Source of the DNA: Pachypanchax playfairii
Taxonomy: Eukaryota; Chordata; Actinopteri; Cyprinodontiformes; Aplocheilidae
Assembly: GCA_006937955.1 (NCBI GenBank)
Contig: SSNP01000065.1
Span: forward strand, 2,459,615-2,523,614
DNA: 64,000 nt
Direction of reading: 5' to 3'
Shown here piece by piece: positions 1 through 12,381 of this stretch. The notes under the pieces were generated by a model. That model had not been told where the DNA came from. It saw only the letters and a program-made list of their open reading frames with translations, and searched no databases. A program made the translations under genes and the position numbers. Positions within the stretch are counted from its first letter, which is position 1; the number at the start of each line of letters is the position of its first letter.

Positions 1-525
1 ATACAAAGCTTAGGTCACAATGACCCATACAAACACATCATTTGTACAAATGTCCTGTTTCCTATGAAATCTTGAGATTGTGAACATAGGAAGTTGGTAA
101 GGTTTTAACTTGATGAATTCTTGAGATTATGAGGGGATTTTGCAGTATGCTGGCTGCAAAGTTCTTGCTCTCTTCATACAGGTGAGTTGGAACCTTCCTC
201 CGGTCTACCAGTGACCAGCTTCCTACATTTTTTTTAGTAAGGTGCACTAACTACACCCTTGTGTGCAACCCACTGCAATTTCAAATCCTTGTTATGACGA
301 TCCTCTGGCTGTCGACACATTTTGTTGGGGAATATAAGTAGCAGAGGTCCAATATCTCAAGAACTCTGTGTTTTGAACATCACGTCTGCTTAGAAATTTG
401 TTGAAAAGATTATTTTTAAAGCAGTACAGAATAACTTTTACATCTTTAAGCTACTGTTATGAAACTTGTCTAAATGGATACTCACCAAAAATCATGTTCA
501 GTTTCATATTAGACATCACTTTGGA
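1..525. other. AT-rich noncoding DNA, nothing recognised
   Basis: No splice-flanked exon, RNA gene or clear repeat is visible here. Given the downstream exons this is probably upstream intron of the cornichon gene, but no unit ties it to that gene directly. Confidence 0.4.
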
Positions 526-845
526 TCCTCCAATGGCTTTACAATGGACTGGAAAACTTCAGTGGTTCAGGTCGCAGTCGGAAGTGGTGTTCTGACGATT
601 TATGCTGCCCTGTCGAAAAATGCTGCCATAGAGCGAATTGACAACTTACATGTATTTCATAACGAGATTGCATTTAAGTTTATACCGTATCCTTGTTTAT
701 GGCGAGTGTGACCTGTTAATTATTTTAACATATTTTTATGATCCTTCACTGATATTATCTATATAAATGCCTCTGGGTCCTTATCAGCCGTTGTAACTCT
801 CTCCTCTGGGTGTGTCCAAACATTTGCCTGTTGCTCTGACAATGC
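526..845 (+). repeat. Dispersed repeat A (inverted partner near 14.7-15.0 kb)
   Basis: From a GGAT motif near 526 to TTTGCCTGTTGCTCTG near 835 this stretch matches the reverse complement of about 14717-15007 with scattered substitutions and small indels. Shared blocks include TTTATGCTGCCCTGTCGAAA and TATTTTTATGATCCTTC. The shared part reads partly open, but stops and indels differ between copies, so I call it a repeat and not a gene. The family is not identified. Confidence 0.6.
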
Positions 846-905
846 TAAGAAAGTAAAAATAATATAATATTTAGTGTTTCTGTCGTGGGAGAATTTCTTT
901 TATAG

Positions 906-1027
906 GTACATGGTTACCACCCACCTTGAAAAGTTTGCCCCCTCACATTTACTTATGTGCCACAAACAGGACGTTAATATCACCAACTATTCTTATTAAG
1001 GTGTATCCATATAAATGGTCCACCCTG
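906..1027 (-). repeat. Terminal fragment of the THAP-type DNA element family
   Basis: The segment ends in the inverted-terminal motif GGTCCACCCTG followed by TA. It matches the reverse complement of the left end of the complete element at 30704-32088, including AAAGTTTGCCCCCTCACA and GGTGTATCCATATAAATGG. Only one end is present, so it is a truncated relic. Confidence 0.75.
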
Positions 1028-3119
1028 TATAGAAACCAAAAATAAACGATAAATCTGTTTATTGAAGTCAAGACTGCAGAACGGCACATGCGCAAAAGGA
1101 ATCACTAGCACATCTCAACGGGTAGCATATTTCAATGGAACACCGGAATGAGCAATGGTCGTCTGAGACATGGCAGCGAAAAAGTTATTTAGTACTGCTT
1201 TAAGATGACAATCATGCAGGGAGACTCCAGCTGCACCTTTTACAGCTACAACTGCAGAACAGATGCTTTTGAGGACTTGGGGAGAGCATGCCAAACTGGC
1301 GGGTGCAGGAATGAATCCAGAGGCAGCACCTCTACAGCCATTCCTGGATACAATTTTATGAGCTGGACTGGGAGGGAGGGACCATAACCCCTTTGCAGTT
1401 GTTGCACTGTGTTACCTCACACATTATGAAAAATTAGAAGTGTAATTTTCTGGAAACAACAGCTTTTCATTGTGGTATGATTTTTCTAATTGTAAAAACA
1501 TATAGTCCTCTACAATTTTCGACGCAAAGGACAAAGTGAATAAAAAGAAAATAATCCTTGATCATCATATGGCATGCTTAGGTTGTTTGAAAGACATTCA
1601 CCCAGCGTTCCTATGCAGAGGATTTTTGTGGCATGTTTGTGGTAATTTAGACTACACTATTGGCCTGGCAAGAACTTCCAAATGGGCTATGAACACCTGA
1701 TTCTTATGAGGCTTTCGTAAGGGCTGTATTAAGGAGGCCGTAGAAAATGATCCAAAAATAATTTCTCAGATGTTCGTACAGGTCATTGTGACTGAGGCTT
1801 AAAGTTTATTATTTTGATGATCCATCCTTAATTTGTCTTTGTGGATCATACAGTAAACTGTTCTTCAGCCCATGCAGTGATATCCTGTTGAGAGTCAGAA
1901 CTGTTTTAAATGCAGTGCAGTCTCAGAGCCCTTAAATGACCAGCATCCAGTATTGACACTTGACCATTGGATACCTTCTGATTCTCTGAAGGTTTTGATG
2001 ATATATTCACCATAGATGTTGGGCTTGTTAAAGTCTTGGGAATACTAAAATTAGGAATATTCTAGTAAAATCCTTCCACAATATTTTAGACCCAGTTTGT
2101 CTCAGATTGATAAAGCTATTCTCATCTTTACATCTGAGAACCTCTGCCTCTCTGAAAAGTTACTTTTTACTCAGTCATGTTATTAAACTGTTTCCAATTC
2201 ATCTAATCAGTTGTCAAATGTTGTCCAGTTGTTTTTTTAAGTGAGCATATTTCTTGTTCCATGTTTTTGAGACATCAAATTCAAAATGAACTGTTATCTA
2301 TGAAATGGTATAATATCTCAGTTTCAACATCGGATCTGTTGTTGATCTATTGTTGCTGTTAGTGAGAACAATTTTTTATGATATTTCCAAATTCAGATTT
2401 TTTACCTCTGACATTGCATCTGAGCTTTTTTTGAATTGGAGATGTGTGACCGCTCCATTCTTAAAGCAATTGCTTGGAAAATTTAATCAGCACATTCTTT
2501 TTAGTCATTTAAAATTACAAGTGGGGCACAGCTACAATATCTGGGCCACTTGTCACGATGTTGCTTTAGGCCCCACTTAATTACTGTAATTTGTACATCC
2601 CAGTAGAATTTATAGACCATTTTCAGCAGCAGATCCCAGTAATCATTGTGTTTTGGCTGAACAGCAATGGCACTAGGCTCATGGAATAATCTCCTGATAA
2701 GATCTCTTCAGGAGAGACCAAAATGAAACACACGGGGCTTCCATGATAGATGTTCAAGAAAACAAGGAATGGATGATTTTACTAGAGTACATTTACATTT
2801 TAAAAAATGTGTTAGTAATGAACAGGTTAATTTCAGTTCTCCATCGATATGAGTGTGTGGGTTAGGGTGGGTTATCCGGTCTTCTGAGATCAAATTATTA
2901 ACAGTGAAGTTTTTCTCCTGAAGACTTATTGACTAGTGGGAATGATTGAAATCATAACATTGTTGAAATGGTTCATTGTTCACAGGGTCACTGCAGCATG
3001 TAGCATCCCTATATCTTCAGAGAATAAACTTTCTAAACGGAGACTTTCAAAAATCATAAAAACGGACTGAATGGCAAACAGAATAAGAGAACACGGAGTG
3101 ATGACATGATGGCTAATAG
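1028..3119. other. Noncoding stretch without recognised features
   Basis: AT-rich sequence with only short open frames. I see no splice-flanked exons with protein-like content, no terminal inverted repeats and no tandem arrays. Confidence 0.4.
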
Positions 3120-3275
3120 GAGTGTTCAAACCCCTGAACTTAGTCAATTCAACCCAATCGGCTGGTTCCTTAGATAGGAAATGTTTTATTGCTAATTGGT
3201 TGATATCTCTCTTTCAAGTGCCTTGAAATAACTCTGTTATGAACTGGCGCTTTATAAATAAATAAAATTTAACTT
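3120..3275 (+). repeat. 3' end of a teleost LINE/SINE-like dispersed repeat
   Basis: The segment contains AATTCAACCCAATCGGCTGG, the motif GAACTGGCGCTTTATAAATA and a terminal AAATAAATAAAA tail. The same blocks in the same order recur near 58930-59055, and a reversed relative lies at 18430-19036. The A-rich 3' tail fits a retroposed element; the exact clade is not determined. Confidence 0.6.
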
Positions 3276-3475
3276 AAGTAGTCATGCAGAAAAATAGAGC
3301 ATGCTGAATGAAAGAAGTGATCATGTCAATTACTGTAATGAATAGTTGCTCAAAGTTTCAGGAAGTTCAGTCAATTGAGAGGTAGTAGGTTTCTGTGGGA
3401 AGATACTGAACAATGAATATTGGACCTGTTGTAGATAGCTCAAGCATGTGATCCCTCACTTATCACAGTTAATGG

Positions 3476-3516
3476 GTATATATTATATATTATATATATA
3501 CAGTATATATATATAA
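3476..3516. repeat. Imperfect (TA)n microsatellite
   Basis: Alternating TATATA runs interrupted by single C and G bases, about 40 bp long. Confidence 0.85.
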
Positions 3517-4489
3517 AGCGGGACTCAGTATTGGTAGGTACTCAAAATTGAATTATTCAGACTCAGCGAGGGCGAAAAAACTTGATTGGGACATCCCAAG
3601 TTCTCATTCCACCTGTCAGTCAACCATGGCTCCAGCTTCCTGTTTACACCAATTGACAAAATCAAACTTGGAGGGTGCTGTCAGGGATGTAATCTCAGAG
3701 CTCTCCTACCTGCTGCAGCTGTGTGAGCTGTACAGCCAGGTGGATGACAGAGCAGGCCTCAGCAGGAGCAATGAAGATTGCTCAGCTGCGTCTTTTCCTG
3801 TTTTGCCTTCATCTCTTTCATCCCACCTTTGTTTATGTCCCTCAATATTTGCTAAGTGTTGCTTAGTGACCCAGTGCTCTTACTCAGTGTCCCTTAGAGT
3901 GGAACAGACCCAAAAAAGCTCTTAGATTTCCTTTCAACTGTGAGTTAATATGCTCCATGGTGGGTGGCCTTGCTAATTGGACTTGAAGAGGTTGAAAGTG
4001 AGCCACAGCGAAACTGTCAGGTTCCACTTTGGCTCTGAAAAGTGCGTGGGAGCGTTCGTTTCCCATGTTGGGTGGTGATGTCAGGGGTCTGGGAGCTGTG
4101 TGCATTGGCTCAGGGGTAATGAGAGGAAAAGAGACTCAGGAAGTCAACAAGCTCAGACACTTTCCTAAAGTGAGGAATGTTGTATCACATGGTTTGAAGA
4201 TAAATGAGAGAAAACATCAATTAGAATGGGAAAAAAAAACATTCAGTAACACTTACAAATCTGAGACTTCTACATATTTCAACCATTAATATATCACAAA
4301 GGCACAAGAACCAGTGTTGCCAGCTCAGCAATTTTGTCTCTTTTCAGACCCCGTTAGCAACCTCTTTTCCAAAAAGCGCCTTGCGACATATCTAGCAACA
4401 TTGCTAACCCACCTTAGCCACTTTATGTAGAGCTTTGACACCGATATTTCTTGCAGATTAGAGATGCTCAGACCTACTTCCTCCTAGAC

Positions 4490-4704
4490 CGGGCGTCTCT
4501 AACCCTGTTCCTTGAGAGCTACTTTCCAGAATGTTTTAGCTGTATCCCTGCTCCAGCACAGCTGAATCAAATGAATGACTCATTAGCAGGCCTTGGCCAA
4601 ACTTGATGGCAAGGTGAAGAGGTAATTCAGTTAATTGATTCAGCAGGGATACATCTAAAACCTTCTGGACAGTAGCTCTTGAGGACCAGGGTTGGAGATG
4701 TCTG
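4490..4704. mobile_element. Fold-back hAT MITE, 215 bp
   Basis: The ends are CGGGCGTCTCTAACCCTG and the inverse of CAGACATCTCCAACCCTG, with differences mostly at CpG sites. Pairing extends far inward, so the whole unit can fold back. It is flanked by a perfect 8-bp TSD, TCCTAGAC (4482-4489 and 4705-4712). It lies inside the 4312-6214 hAT element and is therefore younger than it. Confidence 0.85.
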
Positions 4705-5330
4705 TCCTAGACGCTCTGAAAGGGAATGATGCGCGCATGTGCACGCAGCACGATCACATGACATCGACTGACCAATCATCCACTGTTGTCAGTTTCTCAC
4801 TCGAACAGCATCACTGGCGACCATCTTACCACAGTAAAGCTCTATCAGAACGTTTTGTAGTGAATGGAAGGTAAGTGATCTGGACTAAAAAACTCGCTGA
4901 AATTTTGACGGATTTTTAAACGGTTTGCTGTTTTACAATCGTTTTTAACGTGACTATAATTCTGGACAGTTTAAATGTTGAAATTGCAGTTTTTCTCTTC
5001 CAAAAACAAAGTAATAATGCAGCATAGTGGATCACAGCTACTATAGTGTGAGTTAACAAGTTATATGATTTACAATCAGTTTGGTTTGTTAAAAACATCC
5101 TGTGTTATGATACAGGACATTTCAGGCTTCATTGATCAGTGAAGATGTCAGCCTGTGAATGTTCACATCACTGTTTCAAAAAAAGAACCCTTCGGATCAT
5201 CTGTCACCTGTAAGATAATGATGTATATGATGTTATTATACTCAGGATAATAATTAGTTACTTAATAGATGTACAATACAGGTCCTGAAAACCATGTAGA
5301 GAATTGATCAACCTCAAAAAGCCATTTTAG

Positions 5331-6050
5331 TGTCACGTTTTGATGAAGGTTTTAATGTTGGACCCAAGATGCAGTGAGGACAACAAAAACTAAAGTGCAA
5401 CTAAACGTTTAATAAGAACCAAAAAAATGCTGACGCGGCAGCAAAACAAACTTACATGAGGGATGAAAAAGTCCAGAGATGAAAAACAACAAAAATAATC
5501 CATGGGGAAAATATAATCCAGACACAGAGACAAGACAGGAAGCCAGGCTGGGGAGACGGTTGTGTGGGGACACGACTCAGGAACCCGTGACAGGAAGAGT
5601 CCTCCTAACGGCATGGCAGACGGCCAGCGCAGAGGTACTCAGGCCCTGGAGAGACGCTCCAGGGACGGGAACTCGACAGACTAAGGTTAGGGACTTACAG
5701 GGTTTGCGACAACAGACCGACACCGAGTGACAAAAACTGGCTGCTTAAATAGTCAACAAACCAATCACTGAAACAAGAAACACCTGAACGGAAAAACACT
5801 AGACTGAAGACACAAGCTGAACTGACAAGATACTAAATGACACATGAAGAGAACAGGAAGTACAGACATAACCAAAACAAAAGCAAAACAGGAAACTAGT
5901 TCAAGAGAAAATAAAAGCTGAACCTAACGGCTGGGGATAAATCAAAACACTAGATACACATAGAAACATGAGGAACAAGGTGAAAGCACAACTTCCCAAA
6001 ACCGCCATAATAATAATAAATAAACAAACCAAAAACCCCAGAACCTGACA
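5331..6050 (-). mobile_element. Solo LTR, 720 bp
   Basis: It starts TGTCACGTTTTG and ends AACCTGACA, so both termini follow the TG...CA rule. It is flanked by a perfect 5-bp TSD, TTTAG (5326-5330 and 6051-6055). The termini resemble the 601-bp LTR at 43799-44399, which has an adjacent purine-rich tract that sets the orientation to minus. No internal region remains, which fits LTR-LTR recombination. It is inserted in the hAT element. Confidence 0.85.
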
Positions 6051-6214
6051 TTTAGAGGCTAATTTACGCAACTTATGCTTAAAAAAAACACAAACATGTG
6101 GTGACATGTTGACATCATTAATATCCAAATTAGCCTGTGACATTATTTGATGAAATCTAGTGACTTTCTAGGTTAACTTCAGCTACTTTCTGTCAGAGAC
6201 AGTTGGCAACACTG

Positions 6215-7129
6215 ACAAGAACACCGTTGTTTACTGAAGTTGTTAAAATACAGTATGATGCAGTTTTGAAAAAGTGGAAACAATTTACCCAAACCAATTA
6301 AACTTATTAGATGGTTTTGGTTTTTTTTTACTGCAAATCGGTTTATTTGTTTTAAAACATTAACCTACTCTTTAAAAAGAAAATTTAGGAACTTAAAGAT
6401 TGTACAATTGAAAAATAACCCCCAAAAGCAACAAATTTCAAAATAAGTTGAGATAAATATTTATTTAAGTCACACAGAAGATAGACAACCTCCTGCTGAG
6501 ACCTGAGCTTTATTTTGGTGTGAATTTTTCATTTCCTGTTGCTATATGGAATAAGCAGGAACCCGTAACTCTGAAAAACACTTTTAAAACCATCATATAA
6601 TCTAAAGATTAACCCTAAAGTGCCGAAGTTTTCTTCTGCAAAGTAAAAGTTTGGACAACATATTTTCTAAGAGCTGTTGCTCTAAAAATCTAAAACGCAA
6701 CATTTCTGAAGCAACAAATTTAATGATGAACAAACCTCTCAACAATAAGGTTTTTTCCCTGTCCTGTCCTGATGTATTTGACAAACAGAATTGTGGGTCT
6801 GGGTGCCTTTTTATGTCAGGACAGATTTATTCTTACAACAGTTAGGGTTGAATTTACTTTCTGTTGTATGATGCTCTTTATTTCTATGGCGCGACTGACC
6901 ATATCTGGTTTCGGAGGTGGAGTGGAAAGGCAGAGAGACAAAGACACTCAGATGACAACATTAAGGCAGAAGGGGTGGGGGGGGGAGACAACAGAGAGAC
7001 AACAAAAACAGAACAAAACTAACACAAAAACAAAACAGGCCAAATACATTTATCAATATTGTTCATACTCATAAAAATATTTCACTCTTAAAAGTTTTTA
7101 TACTAAAGTAATTAGACACAAAGATTTGT
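6215..7129. other. Noncoding stretch; A/G-rich part near 6890-7075
   Basis: Nothing gene-like is seen. About 6890-7075 is an A- and G-rich tract with GAGACAAC-type words and a run of Gs, possibly part of an unclassified repeat continuing into the TG-rich and GC-rich blocks that follow. Confidence 0.35.
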
Positions 7130-7375
7130 TTGTTCGTGCGCATGCGTGCGTGTATTCATGTGGATGTACATGTGTTAAGTGTCTGTGTGCTTGTGTTTGT
7201 TGTAGTGTACAGTATGTGTAGGTCTCTGCATGTATCCATGTGTGTAGTTGTCAGTCCCTGTGTACCAGTGTGACTATCGTACCCATTTGCGTGTCCATGT
7301 TTATTTGTAAATAAACACATACTAGTGCTTGGATGCGTTAATGCGTGGTGTGTTTATGTTTATGTATATTTATCA
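7130..7375. repeat. Degenerate TG/TGTA-rich low-complexity tract
   Basis: About 245 bp dominated by TGTG, GTGT and CATGTG words without a strict period, directly preceding a GC-rich block. Confidence 0.6.
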
Positions 7376-8020
7376 TGTGGAGGGGCGCCCTGATGGCGCC
7401 AGAGTGCTTCGGATCCAGGCGCAAGGGAACACAGCAGCCCCAAGTGGACCAACGACCACAGGCAGGAACAGAAAGCAGTCACAGGTCCAACGCAGAGGGA
7501 ATGCCTGGGAGAGCGGAGTGGCCCCTGACCCCAGCAGGAGGATGCCCCAGGAGGGCATTGGCCAGGGGGTCCCGGAGCCCAACACACCGCCCCCGCTCCC
7601 CAGTACAGGGCCAGGCGGGAGCCCGGCAGCCCTGGCCCAAGGCCCGGCCCGCCACCCCCGCCCCACCGCCTGCGCGACCGACACAAGTCCGCACCCACCC
7701 CCCCAGTGCCCCCCCAGCAAGTACAAAGGGGGAAGGCGGCCGGCGCACCCCCCCTGAGAGGCAGGCCAGGACAGAAAACAGAATAGGGGGCCCCATCCGT
7801 CCACAGACTAATCCCCAGGGCCATAGACAGCCCGGACCATCCGGAACGCCAAGCCACAAACTGAGGCGAGCCACACCCATGTTGGGGCAGCTGGCAGCAA
7901 CCCCCAGAGCACATGGAGACAGCGCCCACCCCACAGCCACGTCCAGCCGACGTGGAATCCGCCGCGGAGGCCATGGCGCTGCGATCCCAAGCAGACCCCC
8001 CCCCACCCATTTGACATGAA
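7376..8020. other. GC-rich, C/G strand-biased block of unknown origin
   Basis: About 640 bp of much higher GC than its surroundings, C-rich on the + strand, with several runs of seven or more Cs. Long open frames exist in several frames on both strands, but this follows from few stop codons in GC-rich DNA. The implied peptides are proline-, glycine- and arginine-rich without recognisable domains. It may be noncoding sequence of a retroelement; I do not call a gene. Confidence 0.45.
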
Positions 8021-9548
8021 CCATCAGTGTTTTTGCGAGTGCTTGGATATATGTGTGCTGTGATGGTGTAAAATGATGTATGTGATACTAGTGCATTAAA
8101 AAGGGGAGGGCAGTTCTGGTGGTGGACATCCCACGGCTGGCTGACTGCAGAATCTCCAGCCATCAGGACTGTTCCCCTGGACAGAGATGGGTGAGGGAGT
8201 GGCATGTGATCACAAAACACCACAGATTTTCCTAAATTCTGAAATATGCGGAAATAAATTCTGTTTTTTATCTAAAAACAGAGATGTTCTGAGAGCCCAG
8301 ATTTAGACAAATTTAGAGGCAGCCTCCGAGCTTTTGTGGCATTCTTACAGATGTGTGGTCGCCGGGATGACTGGGCACATTTGTACCCTCAGAATTCTGT
8401 CAGAGAAACTGTGTTATCATACATGCAATGTGTGTGGTATGTAATATTGTGCTCTGCTTTATGAGTGAAAGCAGATGGATTTACTGAGGTTCAAGCTTGG
8501 CTGCATGTTTCCTTTCTCTCCCCACAGTCCAACACCCTTTCACTTTAAAATGTGTTTTCTGTTATTAGGACCATTCTAGATCCATCTGAATTATGCATTC
8601 AGAATGCTGGCTTTATGGCAGCATGCACAATAATGTTCAAGGCCAACTGGTCCAGAACAGCAACATAATGCGTTGCTCTGAATGCTCTTAAATATTCATG
8701 AGCAAAGAAGTGACTTTCCGTGTGAACTGCAGTAAAACAGAGGTGAATAGCTGCTGCACATTTTTGTGGACATTTAGGTTTTTTAGTTCTCATAAGGTTC
8801 TGCAAGAAAAACATCTTTAGCCACACTGGTTGATGATCCAAAGACGTATGTATGGAGCAGGATGCTCAGAGGGTTTTATGCTTACTACTTTGGTAGAATC
8901 TGTATAACTATCAGGTCTGCAATCAATGCATCATTAACCTCTTATGCCTTGAGCCTCATCTGTTTCTAAATAACATGCCCCAAATAAACTGAGTATATCT
9001 CAGCAACTATAAGACTATGAATCAAAATAAAGGCAGCTCTCGTAAGATTACCTCAGAAGTGTAAAAAAGAATAAAAAGTGAATATTACTGGGTCACAGTA
9101 AATGATTATGAAACAGATGTTTTTAATCTCTCCCCCAAACATTATTTACTTTTTATTGGATAATCTTTTACAGTGATGCAGCTGCAACCCAAGACCTGTA
9201 TCAAATCATCAGAGATATATATTTACCTATCCAGTCATCATTCGATCATTTTCTATACTCACTTATTCCTGTTCAGGATCGCAAGGATCTGGTGCACATC
9301 TCCACCAGTCAGTGGGCGAAAGAGGGGGTATTTATCCATCCAAAAAAAATGTTTAAAAACAAATAAAAGAAATTTCATTTGACTTCTATCGGGTTAGATT
9401 TATTGCGATTTCAACTACAAATTTAATTACCAATCAATTAAAATGTGAATTGCAATTTAATGCAATCAAAAACTAAAATTAATTTGAAAAAATCATACAC
9501 ACACGCACACACACACACATAGATGGAGAAACAATACTGACACCAATG
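8021..9548. other. Noncoding stretch; short CA repeat near 9500-9520
   Basis: No exon or element ends recognised. A short interrupted (CA)n tract lies near 9500-9520. Confidence 0.35.
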
Positions 9549-9556
9549 AGTTGATG

Positions 9557-9837
9557 CAGGACCGGCCCTGAGCTGCAAGGTGCCCTGGGCGAAAAAGGAT
9601 TTTGGTGCCCCCTACTGCCCAGAACAGAAACAACGTAACTCAATAGCTGGATTACATTGCAAAGAATATTTAGTTATACTAAAATGAACAGTAGAGATGA
9701 TACATAGATATTTAATCATTACTTATTTTGCTCTTTGCATGAGATGAATGGTGTGTCCAACTGTTTGTTCAAAAAATAAAAAGAGAGAATTTGGCGCCCC
9801 CTCCAGCAGAGGCGCCCTATGCCCAGAACCGGCCCTG
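9557..9837. mobile_element. hAT MITE, 281 bp
   Basis: The ends are CAGGACCGGCCCTGAG and the inverse of CAGGGCCGGTTCTGGG. The element is flanked by a perfect 8-bp TSD, AGTTGATG (9549-9556 and 9838-9845). Too short to code for transposase; mobilised in trans by a hAT enzyme. Confidence 0.88.
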
Positions 9838-9845
9838 AGTTGATG

Positions 9846-10085
9846 TACACTTCAGCAGCAGTGATCCTTGAAATGCTTGGCTACTGGAAAACCAACCATG
9901 ACATGAAATATCCAACATGGAAAAGATGGTTAAGGCTAAAATCAAGGCAGCACAGACAGAAGTGGGCCAAATGACAGAGGCCCAGAGAGGTACAATGGAC
10001 AAAAAGAGCAAAGACCAGATGCCCATACCTGAAGCTCTGGCAACTACTAAACAAGAGCTTGAATCTGAGATTGAACCTTACTAGG
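9846..10085 (+). pseudogene. Decayed LINE ORF fragment
   Basis: One frame reads about AKIKAAQTEVGQM followed later by MPIPEALATTKQELE. By recall this resembles a conserved segment of teleost non-LTR retrotransposon polyproteins, in which AKIKA and PEAL..TKQ motifs occur. An upstream piece (YPTWKRW) is in another frame, so the fragment is frameshifted and dead. The right limit is uncertain. Confidence 0.45.
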
Positions 10086-10794
10086 AAAGCATATGGGAGA
10101 GGGAGGCATCACACAACAGAAATGAACAGAAAACATGTCTGTAATTTCATTCAGATTCAAATAACTGTGGTTAATAAAACAGATTACATACCTTTTATTT
10201 AAATATTTGATAATCGGGATCACTGCTTCCACCTTTTGCACACATGGAAGCCTGCTAGCTACACGGTTAAATGCTGTTTTTTTTTTCCCCTGTCTGCCAT
10301 TATTATGGATGACGGGGATGAAAACATGGGACGAATAAAATCTCTAGAAAGTTCAGGGAAAAAAATCGCCAATGCACTGTGTGTCATCATGCATAGGTGT
10401 GATTCAGACTAGGGGGCACCTTTGACAACAATTACTGGGGAACCAGTTCAAATTGGATGATTGACACCTCTTTAGAATTGTCAAAGTGTATAGAACTGAG
10501 TGATGTTAACAAAAACTTTGTGATCAACATAATTTTCATATCCGAACTTCCCAAAGAAGAAGATACTGAACAAGAGAAGATGCACAACAGTTTTACTTTT
10601 ACACATTCTGATGGAGAGAAAAAGCTGCAGAAGCAGCAGGGATTTATCTGGACTGGCAAAAGAACAACAGAATAACAGAATGTGATGCAAAGTTGAGCTC
10701 AGACTGGGATTAATGATTTCAAAATAGCGAAGGCAGGACAGATTTTAGATTAAGTCCCACTTATTTTTATTTTATTTTGACTTCTGGTACATGG

Positions 10795-11625
10795 AGTGTT
10801 TCAGACAGGTCATGAAAATAGGTAATGTTCCTGGCTTCATCTATTTCGCTTTTGAGTCTGAAAATACTGTTCCGGAGTCCGACCACATAATCTATTCCGG
10901 AACCTTTCCTGCTGAAAAACAGTGGCGTGTCTGAAAAGACAACTGCGGTTAACGAATGGATCAAATCATCCGCAAATATTCCCAAACATCTGAACATCAG
11001 AAAACGACTATATAGGGATGAGAATGATATTGTAATCTGGGGTTCTGGGGTTACCTTCATTTTCACAGGAGCAACATTTTCTTATGATGCAAAATTATCA
11101 GGAATATCATCAATTTGTGAGGTTTTAAAATGTTGGTAGCTGTCCTCTGTTATATTCCTCTGTGGGATTGTAGAACATAACAAAGGAATGGGTTCTTTAA
11201 ATTTAGCTGCAGCATTTTATGATAAAACATCTGTTAATAATAAAATGATCAGGCAAAACAGCGTTGTGAGGAAATACAGCTGCTCACTCTACACCATAAG
11301 TCAGAACAAGATCAACTGTATGATGAAGATAGTGGGTTGGTTTGTTTACATTTTGGGGAAAAACAGCTGAGCCTAAAGGATCAGTAAATTCTATCACTTT
11401 TAACATCAACTTGAATATTAAAATGGTCTTTAGCAGTATTCAATAATGAGTCTGATAAAAAAAAGTCAAAAACTGTAGCCAAAAATCCAGTGTAAAGGTT
11501 GGGCAGACAAACAGTAAAGCCCCTTTCAGGCAGGCCATAAAAAACGGTAACTTTCCCAGCTTCGTCCATGCTGCTTTTGAGCCTGAAAGTACCATTATGG
11601 AGTCGGACCGCGTAATAATTGACCT
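10795..11625 (-). repeat. Two diverged copies of a ~110-bp coding-like module
   Basis: Segments 10795-10900 and 11515-11625 align along most of their length, sharing TTTTGAGTCTGAAA versus TTTTGAGCCTGAAA and CGGAGTCCGACC versus TGGAGTCGGACC. On the minus strand both read a similar peptide around FRLKS..DEA....FH.L. The 3' continuations differ. I do not recognise the family. It could be a duplicated piece of an old transposon or of an unidentified gene. Confidence 0.4.
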
Positions 11626-12381
11626 AGGACATGTACCAATACCTGCACTGCACCCTATTGTCCTCCACGAAGTGCACTTAACAGAAGTGCACAAAAGAGT
11701 TCAAGTGTGTAGTGAGCAAATGCGCACATATTGCTGTATTGGGACAGCGAGGAATACGTTAACGACACGTGCCACAGTGTTGTATCTCCATGACAACCAG
11801 AATGGAGGTGCCAATAGCTATTTGCATTATTTTGATGCTAAAAATTTTACAACCCCAGCAAACAATTATTTTGAGGAGGATGAAACACAGGGACTTAAGG
11901 AGGCGTATAGGACAGAATAAGTGATTAAACTGTTAGTATATCATGTCTGAAAATACACACCAGTACCGTTATTAATTAATCATATTTTTTAACAGATGTG
12001 TGACACATCTTTCCAACAGAGGATCATTCGATTGCAATTACATATCTAGACAATAATAAAATATGGATTTTTTTGGATTCTACACTTGAGAAAAGGGCTT
12101 AAGAGAACTGAGGGAACAGGGGAGTATGGGTGAAACTTGGAGTAGCAAGCAGAACAGAGCATGAAATAATTGATCAGCTGTTTCTGCTTCTGGGGGCTTG
12201 AGTCTAGATTTTTTAATAAGGGGCTTCCATCATAATACAGATCAGCCACATTATTGTGGCCTAAGAAACTGGATAAGGAAACATGGTGCAGGGAGGAAGG
12301 ACACAGACAATGACCTGAAACATGTTCTAACACAAACATTTTGTATGACTGAATGAGCTAACCCTGGATAATCTCTTCCAG

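Larger units (their letters stand above)
4312..6214. mobile_element. Non-autonomous hAT element with two nested insertions
   Basis: The ends are CAGTGTTGCCAGCT on the left and its imperfect inverted copy AGTTGGCAACACTG on the right. It is flanked by a perfect 8-bp TSD, ACAAGAAC (4304-4311 and 6215-6222), as expected for the hAT superfamily. It contains a 215-bp MITE (4490-4704) and a 720-bp solo LTR (5331-6050). Removing both with their duplications leaves about 955 bp with no transposase reading frame, so it must have moved in trans. Confidence 0.85.

Noticed and set aside
3548..3925. 125-codon plus-strand frame starting MNYSDSARAKKLDWD
   Set aside because: Partly protein-like (an ELSYLLQLCELYSQV segment), but no family recognised and no splice or repeat context. 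Could be an old relic; not supported as a gene.
7360..8223. Long open frames on both strands, up to 287 codons on the minus strand
   Set aside because: They arise in a GC-rich block with few stop codons. The peptides are Gly/Pro/Arg-rich, overlap in several frames, and show no domain or splice context.
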